Source of the DNA: Martelella radicis
Lineage (GTDB): Bacteria > Pseudomonadota > Alphaproteobacteria > Rhizobiales > Rhizobiaceae
NCBI RefSeq assembly: GCF_014196625.1
Contig: NZ_JACIDZ010000001.1
Location: 1 to 64,000 of the forward strand
Length of the DNA stretch: 64,000 nucleotides
Reading direction: 5' to 3'
The notes below the pieces were generated by a model. It was not told the origin of the DNA, made no database searches, and saw nothing but the letters and a program-made list of their open reading frames with translations. How positions within the stretch are numbered: the stretch's first letter is position 1; the number at the start of each line of letters is the position of its first letter. Positions 1 through 10,303 of the stretch are shown here, in pieces. The position numbers and the translations under genes are program-made.

Positions 1-95
1 GAGGAACTTGACCACAACCGCAGATCCGAAACATACCTAGCAGGCGGGTCAATTCTAGGTGGAAACGCCGGGTCAGTTCTCAGTGGCAATCAACA
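1..95. mobile_element. End of an IS21-family insertion sequence
   Basis: The outer edge reads TGTTGATTGCCACTGAG on the minus strand from base 95, and IS21-family ends begin with TG. Two similar internal copies lie at 46-62 (GGGTCAATTCTAGGTGG) and 70-86 (GGGTCAGTTCTCAGTGG), spaced 24 bases apart. Tandem repeated terminal sequences of this kind are typical of IS21-family transposase (IstA) binding sites. The integrase reading frame stops exactly where this end starts, so the element inserted into that gene. The istAB genes would lie to the left, outside the window. Confidence 0.75.
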
Positions 96-1513
96 CCCTC
101 AGCGATCACAGCCGGATGGATAGGCACCCAGCGGCCTTTGTGGGTCTTGGTGGTGCGCTCGCCCTCGGCTTTGATGTGGACAAACCAGTGGCCTTCGATC
201 TGCTCAAAGTCCTCGGGTCTGAGCTGGGCGGCCTCTCCGACACGCATTCCCGAGTATGCCATCAACCACGGCACCCAACGCCTCTCCGGCTTGGTCTCAT
301 TGCGGCTGGCCTTCAGGATAGCTTGGGCCTGTGCGAGGCTGTATGTCCGCTTGGCGCTATTGACCTCCTCTTTATCCGGGAGGTTCAGATGCTCCAGTGG
401 CAGGCCGGTGGGGTAGAGCTGGCCGCTGCTCTGGCGCTGACCCCATTTGCATATTGCTTGGAGTGCAGCTCCCTTGTCCCGCACCGTGGTCCTTGAGGGA
501 CGGGGCTCTGCTTTAAACAGGTGGTCCATCCAGCGGGTGACCTCGCCGGGGGTAATGGTGGTGGCGTCCTCGCTATGCCGGTAGGCCGCAAACTCACTGG
601 CGATGCGCCGGTACTTCTTGAGAGTCGCTGCCGACTTGCCCCGACGCGAGGCCATAAGGGACTCCTTGTCCCGGCTCCGCTTTTCCTCTTCGTCTATAAT
701 GTCAGAGAAGGTGGTGGTCTTGGTTGCTGCCTTTCGCGTACCCGGCTCGAAAGGTGGCAGTGCCCGCAGGCGCTCCTCCAGTTGATTGAGCTCCCGGTAG
801 TCGAGCCCTAGTGTCTGCTCCAAGCCTCCCCGTGCCTCTGCCAACTGGCTGAGCATGAGGAGGTTTAGCTGGGCCTCATCAACAGCAGTGATGGGCTTGC
901 CGTACTCATCCTTGACCGCTTGGGCTTCAGGGGTGACTTGTTGCTTGAGCCCCTCGGCCAAGGCCGGGGCAATGTCCGTGAGGAAGTAGCCGAACCTTCC
1001 GCTTTTTGCGTAGTCGGCTAGCAGCTTCCGGCTTAGCTCGTTGCGTTGCTCATCGTTCGCCGCAAGGAATCGCTTGAGGAATTGCAGGAAGTCAGTCCGC
1101 TCCTCTTCTGAGACCGCTTCAAGGGCTGCGCTGGTGTGCTGACCAAAATGGTGAGCTGGTGGCACCTGCAAAGGGAGAGGCGGCGGGGTGAACTCCGGGG
1201 TTGCCTTGTGGGTCTCGACAAAGCGCCGGGTGACTTCTCCGACCATCGCGGCCATGTCTGTATGTGTGAGGGTGGGAGGTGCGCCCGCAAGCGTTTGCCG
1301 CCAGCTTTCCCAAACTGAGTCCACCGCATCGCGTACTTTGGGGTAACGGCGCTGGGCTTCCTTGGGGTCTCGGGTTTGAAGGGAGCGGTGAACCTCGCCC
1401 CTGTATTTGATGCCGAGTGCTTTGAGTCGGCTCTTTGCCCGCTTCAGGTCCGAAGGCGTGTCCCGTCTGAAATAGAAAATTCCAGATTTCGGGTGTCGCC
1501 ACGGGCCGCTCAT
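80..1513 (-). pseudogene. Tyrosine-recombinase integrase, C-terminus cut off by an IS end
   Basis: This is a phage or island-type integrase. Residues 1-70 are the N-terminal part starting MSGPWRHPKSGIFYFRR, the middle holds the SAM-like core-binding domain, and the catalytic domain begins near residue 385 with SGMRVGEAAQL, which carries the first catalytic arginine. A lysine-rich beta segment (HIKAEGERTTKTHKGRW) follows. The protein then stops after VIAEG plus four residues (VDCH) read from the IS21-type end at 80-95, so the HxxR box and the nucleophilic tyrosine are missing and it should be inactive. I chose the ATG at 1513 because AAGGTGG precedes it; an ATG at 1537 would add 8 residues. 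The gene lies just past the 3' end of tRNA-Val and points away from it, the usual place for an integrase of an element inserted in a tRNA gene. Confidence 0.85.
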
Positions 1514-1614
1514 GATCCACCTTCGTCGTATCAACACGTAGATGCCTTTCGTAGCAGTCCGGTGTAAGGAAAGCTAACGAAAACACTAACTTATTGCTTT
1601 TGAAGGAAGAAAAC

Positions 1615-1690
1615 TGGTGGGCGATGAGAGGCTCGAACTCCCGACATCCTCGGTGTAAACGAGGCGCTCTACCAACTGAGCTAATCGCCC
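1615..1690 (-). tRNA. tRNA-Val(UAC), probable integration site
   Basis: The reverse strand folds as a cloverleaf: acceptor GGGCGAT pairs with ATCGCCC, the anticodon loop is TTTACAC between CCTCG and CGAGG giving anticodon TAC (UAC), the T-loop is GTTCGAG, and CCA is encoded. The integrase gene at 80-1513 begins about 100 bases beyond the 3' end, so the 3' part of this gene is the likely attachment site of the element lying to the left. Confidence 0.95.
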
Positions 1691-2064
1691 GCCCGTGTTG
1701 GTGAGGCGTGAAATAGGCGGATAGGACGAAAATCGCAAGAGGGTTTTTGCCGAATTTGCGTTTTTTTTCAAAAAGCCTGTGAATGACGCAGACGGCCCCG
1801 CAGGGCGCAGGAATCGATCCGTGCGGATTCGTTCGCGGGCGAGGGGAAAAGTGCAGTCGGGCGAACCGGAGCCGAGGCCGGTGAACATTTTTTCCGATGA
1901 GGATTTTGCCGGTTTTCCGGCCCTTCCAAAGCGGCCCGCGCAAAAAAATCAGAAATGCGAGATATGTCGCTTGACAGTAGCAGGCGTCCCCCTTAAACAG
2001 CCGCTCACGCCAGACAGACAAGCGCTCACGAAAACAAGCGCTTGCCCCTGAAACGGCCAAATGC
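1691..2064. other. Intergenic region between tRNA-Val and tRNA-Asp
   Basis: I see no convincing coding sequence here. The stretch must hold the promoter of the leftward tRNA-Val and the rightward tRNA-Asp. Short T-runs near 1760-1770 and A-runs near 1940-1950 are present, but no hairpin is attached that would make a clear terminator. Confidence 0.5.
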
Positions 2065-2141
2065 GCGGGTGTAGCTCAGCTGGTTAGAGTGCCGGCCTGT
2101 CACGCCGGAGGTCGCGGGTTCGAGCCCCGTCACTCGCGCCA
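2065..2141 (+). tRNA. tRNA-Asp(GUC)
   Basis: Acceptor GCGGGTG pairs with CACTCGC, with one G-T pair. The D-arm is GCTCAGCTGGTTAGAGT, and the anticodon loop CTGTCAC between GCCGG and CCGGAGG gives GTC. The T-arm contains GGTTCGAGCCC. The discriminator G and an encoded CCA end the gene. Confidence 0.95.
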
Positions 2142-2552
2142 TTTTCTCCTTCCCCTTCATGTTTTTCATCTTCTGCTGCATTGCGGCGCGGCAATATGAT
2201 TTGTCGCGGGCGACTGGTTGGTCCTGTTCGCCAGGGCGCGGCGATTCCCGCGCGAACGAAGTTCGTCCCGGCTGACCTTGGCTCCGGACTTGCGGACCGT
2301 CATGGCGGCGTGCTGCGCTTCTTTCAAAGCGCAGCAAATTGCCGCACCTTGTTCAAAAGCCCGCAGGCGACGTAAAACCGCCGCATTCCCTTACCGAAAG
2401 ATTGTTGCAGCGCCATGAAATGAAGTCGCAATGGCTTGCGCGAGCGCGTCGGCTGCGCTAACCACAACCCCGACATCTATCAATTTTCGGTCTCGCGGTT
2501 TATCCTGCGGGGTGCGCTGACCCGGGCGCCACCAAACGGCAAGGGTGTTTTT
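2142..2552. promoter_or_regulatory. Intergenic leader upstream of the nuo operon
   Basis: No gene is evident in this 411-base stretch, which must contain the nuo promoter and 5' leader. A perfect 10-base inverted repeat lies at 2311-2336 (TGCTGCGCTT, six-base loop, AAGCGCAGCA) without a following T-run, so it is a structured leader or a remnant rather than a clear terminator. I could not place -35 and -10 boxes with confidence. Confidence 0.4.
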
Positions 2553-2918
2553 ATGGCTGAAGTCCTCAGTTCCTACGTTCCGATCGTCATCTTTATCGCC
2601 ATCTGTCTCATCATCGGGCTCGCCCTGATGGTCGCGCCCTTCGCGTTGGCCTTCAAGGCGCCCGATGCGGAAAAGCTTTCGGCCTATGAATGCGGCTTCA
2701 ACGCATTCGATGACGCACGCATGAAGTTCGATATCCGCTTCTATCTTGTCGCGATCCTGTTCATCATCTTCGATCTCGAAGTGGCCTTCCTGTTTCCCTG
2801 GGCGGCATCCTTCGGCGATATCGGCTGGTTCGGCTTCTGGTCGATGATGGTGTTCCTCGGCGTGCTGACGATCGGCTTCATTTATGAATGGAAAAAAGGA
2901 GCACTCGAATGGGAGTGA
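2553..2918 (+). CDS. nuoA: NADH-quinone oxidoreductase subunit A
   Basis: NuoA is a small membrane subunit of respiratory complex I. The 121-residue product has three predicted membrane helices (about residues 10-32, 60-80 and 90-110) and the conserved loop [24 protein letters not shown], whose cysteine sits in the quinone-site loop. I chose the ATG at 2553, giving [11 protein letters not shown], because the upstream in-frame extension has no family features. The 3' end overlaps nuoB by 10 bases, which suggests coupled translation. It is the first gene of the nuo operon. Confidence 0.97.
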   Translation: MAEVLSSYVPIVIFIAICLIIGLALMVAPFALAFKAPDAEKLSAYECGFNAFDDARMKFDIRFYLVAILFIIFDLEVAFLFPWAASFGDIGWFGFWSMMVFLGVLTIGFIYEWKKGALEWE

Positions 2919-3487
2919 GCCAGGACGAAACGCTGGTCGCGCCGGTTCCCAAGGGCGTGGTCGATCCGATGACGAACAAGCCGGTCGGCGCTGACGACCG
3001 CTTTTTCGGCGAAATCAACAATGAGCTTGCCGACAAGGGTTTCCTTGTTACCTCTTCCGCGCAGCTGATTACCTGGGCGCGCACCGGTTCCCTGATGTGG
3101 ATGCAGTTCGGTCTGGCCTGCTGCGCTGTTGAGATGATGCAGATGTCGATGCCGCGCTATGACTGCGAGCGCTTCGGCTTTGCCCCGCGCGCTTCACCGC
3201 GCCAGTCGGACGTGATGATCGTTGCCGGCACGCTGACCAACAAGATGGCGCCTGCGCTTCGCAAGGTCTACGACCAGATGCCTGAGCCGCGCTATGTCAT
3301 CTCCATGGGCTCCTGCGCCAATGGCGGCGGCTATTATCACTATTCCTATTCCGTTGTCCGCGGCTGTGACCGGGTTGTGCCCGTCGACATCTATGTGCCG
3401 GGCTGTCCGCCCACGGCGGAAGCGCTGCTTTACGGCGTTCTCCTTCTGCAGAAGAAGATCCGCCGGACCGGCACGATCGAGCGATAG
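2909..3487 (+). CDS. nuoB: NADH-quinone oxidoreductase subunit B
   Basis: NuoB (PSST) carries the terminal iron-sulphur cluster N2 that reduces quinone. In the 192-residue product the four cluster cysteines are visible as C71-C72 ([10 protein letters not shown]), C136 (MGSCANGGG) and C166 ([12 protein letters not shown]). The start at 2909 is preceded by AAAAAAGGAGC at good spacing; an earlier in-frame ATG at 2888 lies inside nuoA and adds only seven unconserved residues. It overlaps the end of nuoA. Confidence 0.97.
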   Translation: MGVSQDETLVAPVPKGVVDPMTNKPVGADDRFFGEINNELADKGFLVTSSAQLITWARTGSLMWMQFGLACCAVEMMQMSMPRYDCERFGFAPRASPRQSDVMIVAGTLTNKMAPALRKVYDQMPEPRYVISMGSCANGGGYYHYSYSVVRGCDRVVPVDIYVPGCPPTAEALLYGVLLLQKKIRRTGTIER

Positions 3488-3502
3488 CGGCGGGAGAGAG
3501 TT

Positions 3503-4099
3503 ATGAGTGAAGCTTTGAACGATCTCGGCGCCCATATCCGCGAAGCCTGCGAGGGCGTGACGGATACCCGCATCGCCCATGGCGAGCTGACCGTTTTCAC
3601 CACGCCGGCGGCGATCGTTGATGTCGCGAAATTCCTGCGCGATGACGGCCAGTGCGCTTTCGTCAACATCATCGATGTCTGCGGCGTCGACTGGCCGGGC
3701 AGGGCTCAGCGTTTTGATGTCGTCTATCATCTGCTGTCGCCGACCCAGAACATGCGCATCCGCGTCAAGGTCGCGGTCGAGGAGGATGAAGTGGTCCCCT
3801 CGATCACGTCGATCTTTCCGGGCGCCGACTGGTTCGAGCGCGAGACCTGGGACATGTACGGCATTCCCTTCTCCGGCCATCCGGATCTGCGCCGCATCCT
3901 GACCGACTACGGTTTCGAGGGCCATCCGCTGCGCAAGGATTTCCCGACGACCGGTTTCGTCGAGCTGCGTTATGACGAGGAAGCCAAGCGCGTGATTTAC
4001 GAGCCTGTCGAACTTCGCCAGGAATTCCGCAGCTTCGATTTCCTGAGCCCCTGGGAAGGACCCGAATATGTCCTGCCCGGTGACGAGAAGGCGAGCTGA
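3503..4099 (+). CDS. nuoC: NADH-quinone oxidoreductase subunit C
   Basis: NuoC (30 kDa subunit) is part of the hydrophilic arm of complex I next to NuoD. The 198-residue protein shows the family signature [20 protein letters not shown] around residue 112 and ends in the usual [16 protein letters not shown] tail. The gene is separate from nuoD, unlike the fused nuoCD of enterobacteria. Here another gene (4110-4544) lies between nuoC and nuoD, which is unusual. Confidence 0.97.
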   Translation: MSEALNDLGAHIREACEGVTDTRIAHGELTVFTTPAAIVDVAKFLRDDGQCAFVNIIDVCGVDWPGRAQRFDVVYHLLSPTQNMRIRVKVAVEEDEVVPSITSIFPGADWFERETWDMYGIPFSGHPDLRRILTDYGFEGHPLRKDFPTTGFVELRYDEEAKRVIYEPVELRQEFRSFDFLSPWEGPEYVLPGDEKAS

Positions 4100-4109
4100 G
4101 GAGGGCGTG

Positions 4110-4544
4110 ATGGCTGAACGGCTTTCCGGCGGCTGCATCTGCGGAGCGGTTCGTTTCGCCGCAACACCCGCAAGCGACGAGATGGGGGTCTGCCATTGCA
4201 GCCTCTGCCGGCGCTGGAGCGGCGGCGCCGGCTTTCTCGGCGTCGACTGCGGCACGGCCGTTGAGGTCGAAAACGAAGATATGCTTGGCGTCTACAAGTC
4301 GTCGGATTACGGCGAGCGCGTTTTCTGCAAGACCTGCGGAACGACGCTCTTCTGGCGCATGCAGGATGGCTCCGATATCGTCGTCTCCGCCCAGGCCTTC
4401 GATCAGCCCGAACGCTTCCGCTTCACCAGCGAGATTTTCGTCGACGAAAAGCCGGACAATTACGCCTTCGCCAACGATACCAAGAAGCTGACGTCCGCAG
4501 AGTTCTTTGCGGCTTATGCTGCACAACAGGATCCATCGGCATGA
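4110..4544 (+). CDS. GFA-family (glutathione-dependent formaldehyde-activating-like) zinc protein
   Basis: The 144-residue product belongs to the CENP-V/GFA fold, small zinc proteins related to S-(hydroxymethyl)glutathione synthase. Zinc ligands are visible as C9 and C11 ([10 protein letters not shown]), C28, C30 and C33 ([12 protein letters not shown]), and C73 and C76 ([11 protein letters not shown]), the standard order for the family. GAGGAG at 4098-4103 sets the start at 4110. Its stop overlaps the nuoD start (ATGA), so it is a true member of the nuo transcription unit. Most family members have no proven substrate, so the link to formaldehyde is not assured, and its presence inside a nuo operon is odd. 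Confidence 0.9.
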   Translation: MAERLSGGCICGAVRFAATPASDEMGVCHCSLCRRWSGGAGFLGVDCGTAVEVENEDMLGVYKSSDYGERVFCKTCGTTLFWRMQDGSDIVVSAQAFDQPERFRFTSEIFVDEKPDNYAFANDTKKLTSAEFFAAYAAQQDPSA

Positions 4545-5731
4545 CTGAACATAATGTCCGCAACTTCACGATCAACTTCGGCCCGGAACACCCGTCCGCC
4601 CACGGCGTGCTGCGTCTGGTTCTGGAGCTGGACGGCGAGATCGTCGAACGCGTCGACCCGCATATCGGCCTGCTTCACCGCGGAACCGAGAAGCTGATCG
4701 AGACCAAGACCTTCCTTCAGGCCGTGCCCTATTTCGACCGGCTGGACTACGTGGCGCCGATGAACCAGGAGCACGCTTTCGCGCTTGCCGTGGAGAAGCT
4801 GCTGGAAGTCGAGATCCCGATTCGCGGCCAGCTCATCCGCGTGCTGTTTTCCGAAATCGGCCGCGTTCTCAACCACCTTCTGAACTGCACCACCGCAGCC
4901 ATGGACGTCGGCGCGCTGACGCCGCCGCTCTGGGGCTTCGAAGAGCGCGAGAAGCTCATGGTGTTTTACGAGCGGGCCTGTGGCGCGCGCATGCATGCGG
5001 CCTATTTCCGCCCGGGCGGCGTGCACCAGGACCTGCCGCCAGAACTCGTCGAGGATATCGGCAAATGGTGTGAACAGTTCCCGGCCAAGCTCAACGATAT
5101 CGAAGCGCTTCTGGCGGGCAACCGCATCTTCAAGCAGCGCAATGTCGATATCGGCAATATCACGCTCGAGGACGCTTTCGCCTGGGGCTTTTCCGGCCCG
5201 ATGGTGCGCGGTTCGGGCGCTGCCTGGGACCTCAGGCGCGCGCAGCCCTATGAATGCTATTCCGATCTCGATTTCGACGTGGTGATCGGCAAGAACGGCG
5301 ACTGCTACGACCGCTGGGTTCTGCGCATCAACGAGATGCGCGAATCGGTGAAGATCATGAAGCAGTGCGTCGAGCGCCTTCTGGGCGATGCCAAGACCGG
5401 CCCGTTCAATTCGATGGACGGCAAGGTCGTGCCGCCGAAGCGGGCGCAGATGAAGCGTTCGATGGAAGCGCTGATCCACCACTTCAAGCTCTATACCGAG
5501 GGCTATCACGTGCCGGAAGGCGAGGTTTATGCCGCCGTCGAGGCGCCGAAGGGCGAATTCGGCGTCTATCTCGTTTCCGACGGCACCAACAAGCCTTATC
5601 GCTGCAAGATCCGCGCCCCGGGCTTTGCCCATCTTTCGGCGATGGACTTCATGTCGAAGGGCCATCAGCTTGCCGACGTCACCGCCATCATCGGGACGCT
5701 CGACATCGTGTTCGGTGAGGTGGACCGGTGA
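4541..5731 (+). CDS. nuoD: NADH-quinone oxidoreductase subunit D
   Basis: NuoD (49 kDa subunit) forms the quinone-binding cavity of complex I with NuoB. The 396-residue protein starts with the family block [18 protein letters not shown], contains [14 protein letters not shown], and ends with the conserved tail FGEVDR. Length is normal for the family. The ATGA overlap with the upstream GFA gene indicates translational coupling. Confidence 0.97.
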   Translation: MTEHNVRNFTINFGPEHPSAHGVLRLVLELDGEIVERVDPHIGLLHRGTEKLIETKTFLQAVPYFDRLDYVAPMNQEHAFALAVEKLLEVEIPIRGQLIRVLFSEIGRVLNHLLNCTTAAMDVGALTPPLWGFEEREKLMVFYERACGARMHAAYFRPGGVHQDLPPELVEDIGKWCEQFPAKLNDIEALLAGNRIFKQRNVDIGNITLEDAFAWGFSGPMVRGSGAAWDLRRAQPYECYSDLDFDVVIGKNGDCYDRWVLRINEMRESVKIMKQCVERLLGDAKTGPFNSMDGKVVPPKRAQMKRSMEALIHHFKLYTEGYHVPEGEVYAAVEAPKGEFGVYLVSDGTNKPYRCKIRAPGFAHLSAMDFMSKGHQLADVTAIIGTLDIVFGEVDR

Positions 5732-5853
5732 GCGCTGACGCCTTTCAAATTTCAAGAACCGCTTTTTGCTGTCCCGGACCGGTTGAAGGCCGGTGCCAGA
5801 ACATGGGATATGCGAAAGCCGTGACCAGAACCTCCGAAGAGGTATAAGAGAGC

Positions 5854-6816
5854 ATGTCCGTTCGTCGACTAGCCGATGAGAATGTCCAGCCTGCCGCTTT
5901 CGCGTTTTCAGACGAGAATGCCCGCTGGGCCGAAGCCACGATCAAGAAATATCCCGAAGGCCGCCAGCAGTCCGCCGTGATCCCGCTTTTGATGCGGGCG
6001 CAGGAGCAGGAAGGCTGGGTCACGCGCGCGGCGATCGAGAAGGTCGCCGACATGCTGTCCATGCCGCTGATCCGGGTGCTCGAAGTCGCGACCTTCTATA
6101 CCCAGTTCCAGCTGAAGCCGGTTGGCACCAAGGCGCATATCCAGGTTTGCGGCACGACGCCCTGCATGCTGCGCGGCGCGGGAGACCTGATCAATGTCTG
6201 CAAGAAGAAGATCGGCCCCGCAGCGCTCGAGCCGAATGCCGAGGGCACGCTTTCCTGGGAAGAGGTCGAGTGCCAGGGCGCCTGCGCCAACGCGCCGATG
6301 GTGATGATCTTCAAGGATGCCTATGAGGACCTGACGCCGGAACGGCTGGAGGAAATCATTGATGCCTTCGAGGCAGGCCGCGGCGATGAGATCAAGCCCG
6401 GACCGCAGATCGACCGCTGGTTCTCCGCGCCGGAAGGCGGGTTCACCTCGCTCACGGACGATGATGATGATGACGCCGGTGCGGACGACGAGACCGATGA
6501 GGGCGCCGGTTCGCCGGAAGCGCTCGACGGCGCTGAAGGCGATCGTCCCCCGGCTGCCGACCAGAAGCCGGAAGAGCCCGATGACCTGAAGATGATTTCC
6601 GGCGTCGGTCCGAAGATCGAGAAGCTTCTGAACGATATCGGCATCTACAAATTCGAGCAGATTGCCGCATGGACGCCGGGCGAATGCGCCTGGGTGAATG
6701 CCTCGCTGAAGCTTGGCGGCCGCATCGAGCGCGATGAATGGCTGCGCCAGGCGAACGTTCTCGCCAAGGGCGGGATCGAGGAATATGAAAAAGTGTTCGG
6801 CAGAACAGCGCGCTAG
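5854..6816 (+). CDS. nuoE: NADH-quinone oxidoreductase subunit E with C-terminal HhH extension
   Basis: NuoE (24 kDa subunit) holds a [2Fe-2S] cluster near the FMN site. Residues 1-160 are the thioredoxin-like NuoE domain with cluster cysteines C99, C104, C140 and C144 (CGTTPC and ECQGAC). The protein then continues to residue 320 through a very acidic linker (DDDDDD around residue 205) to a helix-hairpin-helix-like domain starting [17 protein letters not shown] (about residues 240-310). A plain NuoE is near 160-170 residues, so this is a fusion; similar extensions are common in rhizobial relatives as far as I know. The extension's role is unknown. Confidence 0.95.
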   Translation: MSVRRLADENVQPAAFAFSDENARWAEATIKKYPEGRQQSAVIPLLMRAQEQEGWVTRAAIEKVADMLSMPLIRVLEVATFYTQFQLKPVGTKAHIQVCGTTPCMLRGAGDLINVCKKKIGPAALEPNAEGTLSWEEVECQGACANAPMVMIFKDAYEDLTPERLEEIIDAFEAGRGDEIKPGPQIDRWFSAPEGGFTSLTDDDDDDAGADDETDEGAGSPEALDGAEGDRPPAADQKPEEPDDLKMISGVGPKIEKLLNDIGIYKFEQIAAWTPGECAWVNASLKLGGRIERDEWLRQANVLAKGGIEEYEKVFGRTAR

Positions 6817-6825
6817 GAGTGAAGC

Positions 6826-8124
6826 ATGTTAAAAGACAAGGACCGCATCTTCACCAACCTCTACGGCCATCGCGACAAGTCGCTGAAGGGCGCCATGGCG
6901 CGCGGCTCGTGGGACAATACCAAGGCGCTGGTCGACAAGGGCCGTGACTGGATCGTCCAGGAGATGAAGGATTCCGGTCTGCGCGGTCGCGGCGGCGCGG
7001 GCTTCCCGACCGGTCTCAAATGGTCGTTCATGCCCAAGGATGACCGTCCGCACTATCTCGTTGTGAACGCTGACGAATCCGAGCCCGGCACCTGCAAGGA
7101 CCGCGAGATCATGCGTCATGATCCGCATCACCTGATCGAGGGCTGCCTGCTTGCCGGCGTCGGCATGGGCGCGCATACGGCCTATATCTACATTCGCGGC
7201 GAATTCATGCGCGAGCGTGAGGCGCTGCAGGCGGCGATCGACGAGTGCTACGCGGCCGGCCTTCTCGGCAAGAACAACAAGTGCGGCTGGGACATGGACG
7301 TTTATGTCCATCACGGCGCTGGCGCTTATATCTGCGGCGAGGAAACGGCGCTTCTGGAAAGCCTGGAAGGCAAGAAGGGCCAGCCGCGGCTGAAGCCGCC
7401 GTTCCCGGCCAATATGGGCCTCTACGGCCTGCCGACGACGGTGAACAATGTTGAGTCGATCGCTGTCGCGCCGACGATTCTGCGCCGTGGCGCAAGCTGG
7501 TTCTCATCCTTCGGCCGTCCGAACAATGTCGGCACCAAGGTGTTCATGGTCTCCGGCCATGTGAACCGTCCCTGCGTGGTCGAGGAAAGCCTCGGCATCA
7601 CCTTCCGCGAACTGATCGAGAAGCATTGCGGCGGCATTCGCGGCGGCTGGAACAATCTTCTGGCGGTCATTCCCGGCGGCGCGTCCTGCCCGGTGGTCAA
7701 GGGCGAGGACATGATGGACGTGCAGATGGACTTTGACGGTCTGCGCGAGGTCAAGTCCTCCTTCGGAACCGGCGGCGCCATCGTCATGGACAAGTCGACC
7801 GACATCATCAAGGCGATCGCGCGTCTGGCGGAATTCTTCAAGCATGAGAGCTGCGGCCAGTGCACGCCGTGCCGCGAAGGCACCGGCTGGATGTGGCGCG
7901 TGATGGAGCGCATGGTCGAAGGCCGCGCCCAGAAGCGCGAGATCGACATGCTGTTCGAAGTCACCAAACAGGTTGAAGGCCACACGATCTGCGCGCTCGG
8001 CGATGCCGCAGCCTGGCCGATCCAGGGCCTGATCCGCAATTTCCGTCCGGAAATCGAAAAGCGGATCGACCAGTACACCGCCAACGCCACGTCGGACGGC
8101 GCGGTGATGGAAGCGGCCGAATAA
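6826..8124 (+). CDS. nuoF: NADH-quinone oxidoreductase subunit F (NADH and FMN binding)
   Basis: NuoF (51 kDa subunit) oxidises NADH through FMN and passes electrons to cluster N3. The 432-residue protein shows the nucleotide-binding glycine stretch [16 protein letters not shown] (from residue 51), the NADH site [14 protein letters not shown], and N3 cluster cysteines C343, C346, C349 ([12 protein letters not shown]) and C389 (TICALGD). Length is standard. It follows nuoE by nine bases. Confidence 0.97.
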   Translation: MLKDKDRIFTNLYGHRDKSLKGAMARGSWDNTKALVDKGRDWIVQEMKDSGLRGRGGAGFPTGLKWSFMPKDDRPHYLVVNADESEPGTCKDREIMRHDPHHLIEGCLLAGVGMGAHTAYIYIRGEFMREREALQAAIDECYAAGLLGKNNKCGWDMDVYVHHGAGAYICGEETALLESLEGKKGQPRLKPPFPANMGLYGLPTTVNNVESIAVAPTILRRGASWFSSFGRPNNVGTKVFMVSGHVNRPCVVEESLGITFRELIEKHCGGIRGGWNNLLAVIPGGASCPVVKGEDMMDVQMDFDGLREVKSSFGTGGAIVMDKSTDIIKAIARLAEFFKHESCGQCTPCREGTGWMWRVMERMVEGRAQKREIDMLFEVTKQVEGHTICALGDAAAWPIQGLIRNFRPEIEKRIDQYTANATSDGAVMEAAE

Positions 8125-8211
8125 GAACATGATTGCCGGTCCCGGTCGGGCGGGGCGGGCGCAAAACCTTGAAAGCCGGTGCGGAGCACGGGCGAAGCGG
8201 GAAGAACGGAT

Positions 8212-10293
8212 ATGGTAAATCTGATTGTAGACGGCAAGGAAATCGAGGTTCCCGACCACTACACGCTGCTGCAGGCGGCTGAGTCGGCGGGCGCCGAAAT
8301 CCCGCGCTTCTGCTTTCACGAGCGGCTGTCGATTGCCGGCAATTGCCGCATGTGCCTCATTCAGGTGAAGGGTGGACCGCCGAAGCCGGCAGCCTCCTGC
8401 GCCATGGGGGTCAAGGACATTCGCGGCGGACCGGACGGTTCTCTGCCGGAAATTTATACCAAGACGCCGATGGTGAAGAAGGCGCGCGAAGGGGTGATGG
8501 AGTTCCTGCTCATCAACCATCCGCTTGATTGCCCGATCTGCGACCAGGGCGGCGAATGCGACCTGCAGGACCAGGCCATGGCCTTCGGCATCGACGCCTC
8601 GCGCTATCAGGAAGACAAGCGCGCCGTCGAGGACAAGTATATCGGCCCGCTGGTGAAGACGGTGATGAACCGCTGCATCCACTGCACGCGCTGCGTCCGC
8701 TTCACCACGGAAGTGGCCGGCATTTCCGAGCTTGGCCTGATCGGCCGCGGCGAGGATGCCGAGATCACCACCTATCTGGAACAGGCGATGACGTCGGAAC
8801 TGCAGGGCAATGTCGTCGACCTCTGCCCGGTTGGCGCGCTGACCTCCAAGCCCTTCGCCTTCACCGCCCGTCCGTGGGAGCTGAACAAGACCGAGTCCAT
8901 CGACGTGATGGATGCCGTCGGTTCCGCGATCCGCGTCGATACGCGCGGCCGCGAAGTGATGCGCATCATGCCGCGCGTCAATGAAGAGGTGAATGAGGAG
9001 TGGATCTCCGACAAGACCCGCTTCATCTGGGACGGCCTGCGCACCCAGCGCATCGACAAGCCCTATATCCGAGTCAACGGCCGCCTGCAGGCATCGAACT
9101 GGAATGATGCCTTCGCCGCCATCAAGTCGGCGGTCGACGGCGTTGCCGGTGATCGCATCGGCGCGATTGCGGGCGATCTGGCAAGCGTCGAGGAAATGTA
9201 CGCGCTGAAGGGCCTGATGGCTTCGCTCGGCTCGGCCAATATCGACTGTCGTCAGGATGGCACGAAGCTTGACCCGGCCAATGGCCGCGCGAGCTATCTC
9301 TTTAACCCGACGATCGAAGGCATTGAAAATGCTGACGCTCTTCTGATCATCGGCGCAAACCCGCGCTTCGAGGCTTCGGTGCTTAACGCCCGGATCCGCA
9401 AGCGCTTCCGCAAGGCCAATTTCCCGATCGCCGTGATCGGCGAGCAGGCGGACCTGCGCTACGATTATGAGTATCTCGGCGCCGGCCCGCAGACGCTGTC
9501 GGATCTCGCCTCCGGTTCGCTCGCCTTCCTCGATGTGCTGAAGAAGGCCGAACGTCCGATCATCATGGTCGGGCAGGGCGCGCTTTCGCGCGAAGACGGC
9601 GCGGCCGTGCTGGCCAAGGCGGCTCAGCTTGCCGGCGATGTCGGCGCCGTGACGGCGGACTGGAACGGCTTTGCCGTGCTGCATACCGCGGCCTCGCGCG
9701 TCGGCGGCCTCGACATCGGCTTCGTGCCGGGCGAAGGCGGCAAGGATGCGGCCGGGATGCTCGGCGATACGGATGTTCTCTTCCTGCTCGGCGCCGACGA
9801 ACTTGATTTCTCCGCCAAGAAGGCCGGCTTCACCGTCTATATCGGCTCGCACGGCGATGCCGGCGCGATGAATGCCGATGTGGTTCTGCCGGCGGCAACC
9901 TATACGGAAAAATCGGGAACCTACGTCAATACCGAGGGTCGCGTGCAGATGACCAACCGCGCCGGCTTTGCGCCGGGTGACGCGCGCGAGGACTGGGCCG
10001 TGCTCAGGGCGCTTTCGGGCGTCCTCGGCAAGACGCTGCCTTACGATTCACTGATGGCGCTGCGGGCAGCCCTTTACGGCGAGTATCCGCACCTCGCCGC
10101 GCTTGACGCGATCGCTGACGCTGATATCAAGGCGGTCGAAACGGCGGCATCGAAGGGTGGGGATCTCGCAGAAGCCGGTTTCGTCTCGCCGATCACCGAT
10201 TTCTACCTGACCAACCCGATTGCCCGGGCCTCTGCCGTGATGGCCGAATGCTCGGCGCTGGCGCGCAATAATTTCAAGGCAGCGGCGGAATAA
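8212..10293 (+). CDS. nuoG: NADH-quinone oxidoreductase subunit G
   Basis: NuoG (75 kDa subunit) is the large iron-sulphur subunit of the peripheral arm. The 693-residue product starts [15 protein letters not shown], the [2Fe-2S] ferredoxin domain, followed by the cysteine-rich blocks [15 protein letters not shown] and [11 protein letters not shown] for [4Fe-4S] clusters, and a molybdopterin-oxidoreductase-like domain that has lost its cofactor in this family. The ATG at 8212 was chosen over 8179 because the extra 11 residues are not conserved. An 87-base gap separates it from nuoF. Confidence 0.97.
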   Translation: MVNLIVDGKEIEVPDHYTLLQAAESAGAEIPRFCFHERLSIAGNCRMCLIQVKGGPPKPAASCAMGVKDIRGGPDGSLPEIYTKTPMVKKAREGVMEFLLINHPLDCPICDQGGECDLQDQAMAFGIDASRYQEDKRAVEDKYIGPLVKTVMNRCIHCTRCVRFTTEVAGISELGLIGRGEDAEITTYLEQAMTSELQGNVVDLCPVGALTSKPFAFTARPWELNKTESIDVMDAVGSAIRVDTRGREVMRIMPRVNEEVNEEWISDKTRFIWDGLRTQRIDKPYIRVNGRLQASNWNDAFAAIKSAVDGVAGDRIGAIAGDLASVEEMYALKGLMASLGSANIDCRQDGTKLDPANGRASYLFNPTIEGIENADALLIIGANPRFEASVLNARIRKRFRKANFPIAVIGEQADLRYDYEYLGAGPQTLSDLASGSLAFLDVLKKAERPIIMVGQGALSREDGAAVLAKAAQLAGDVGAVTADWNGFAVLHTAASRVGGLDIGFVPGEGGKDAAGMLGDTDVLFLLGADELDFSAKKAGFTVYIGSHGDAGAMNADVVLPAATYTEKSGTYVNTEGRVQMTNRAGFAPGDAREDWAVLRALSGVLGKTLPYDSLMALRAALYGEYPHLAALDAIADADIKAVETAASKGGDLAEAGFVSPITDFYLTNPIARASAVMAECSALARNNFKAAAE

Positions 10294-10303
10294 GGACCGA
10301 ACA

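Noticed and set aside
1119-2060. 313-codon minus-strand frame running through tRNA-Val
   Set aside because: It reads through a tRNA gene and in another frame of the integrase, so it is not a gene.
5732-8211. Possible shared short repeat in the nuoD-nuoE and nuoF-nuoG gaps
   Set aside because: Both contain a GAAAGCCGGTG-like piece, but the similarity is too short and GC-biased to claim a repeat by eye.
7504-9852. 782-codon minus-strand open frame opposite nuoF and nuoG
   Set aside because: It is antisense to two well-supported complex I genes and is open only because of high third-position G+C.
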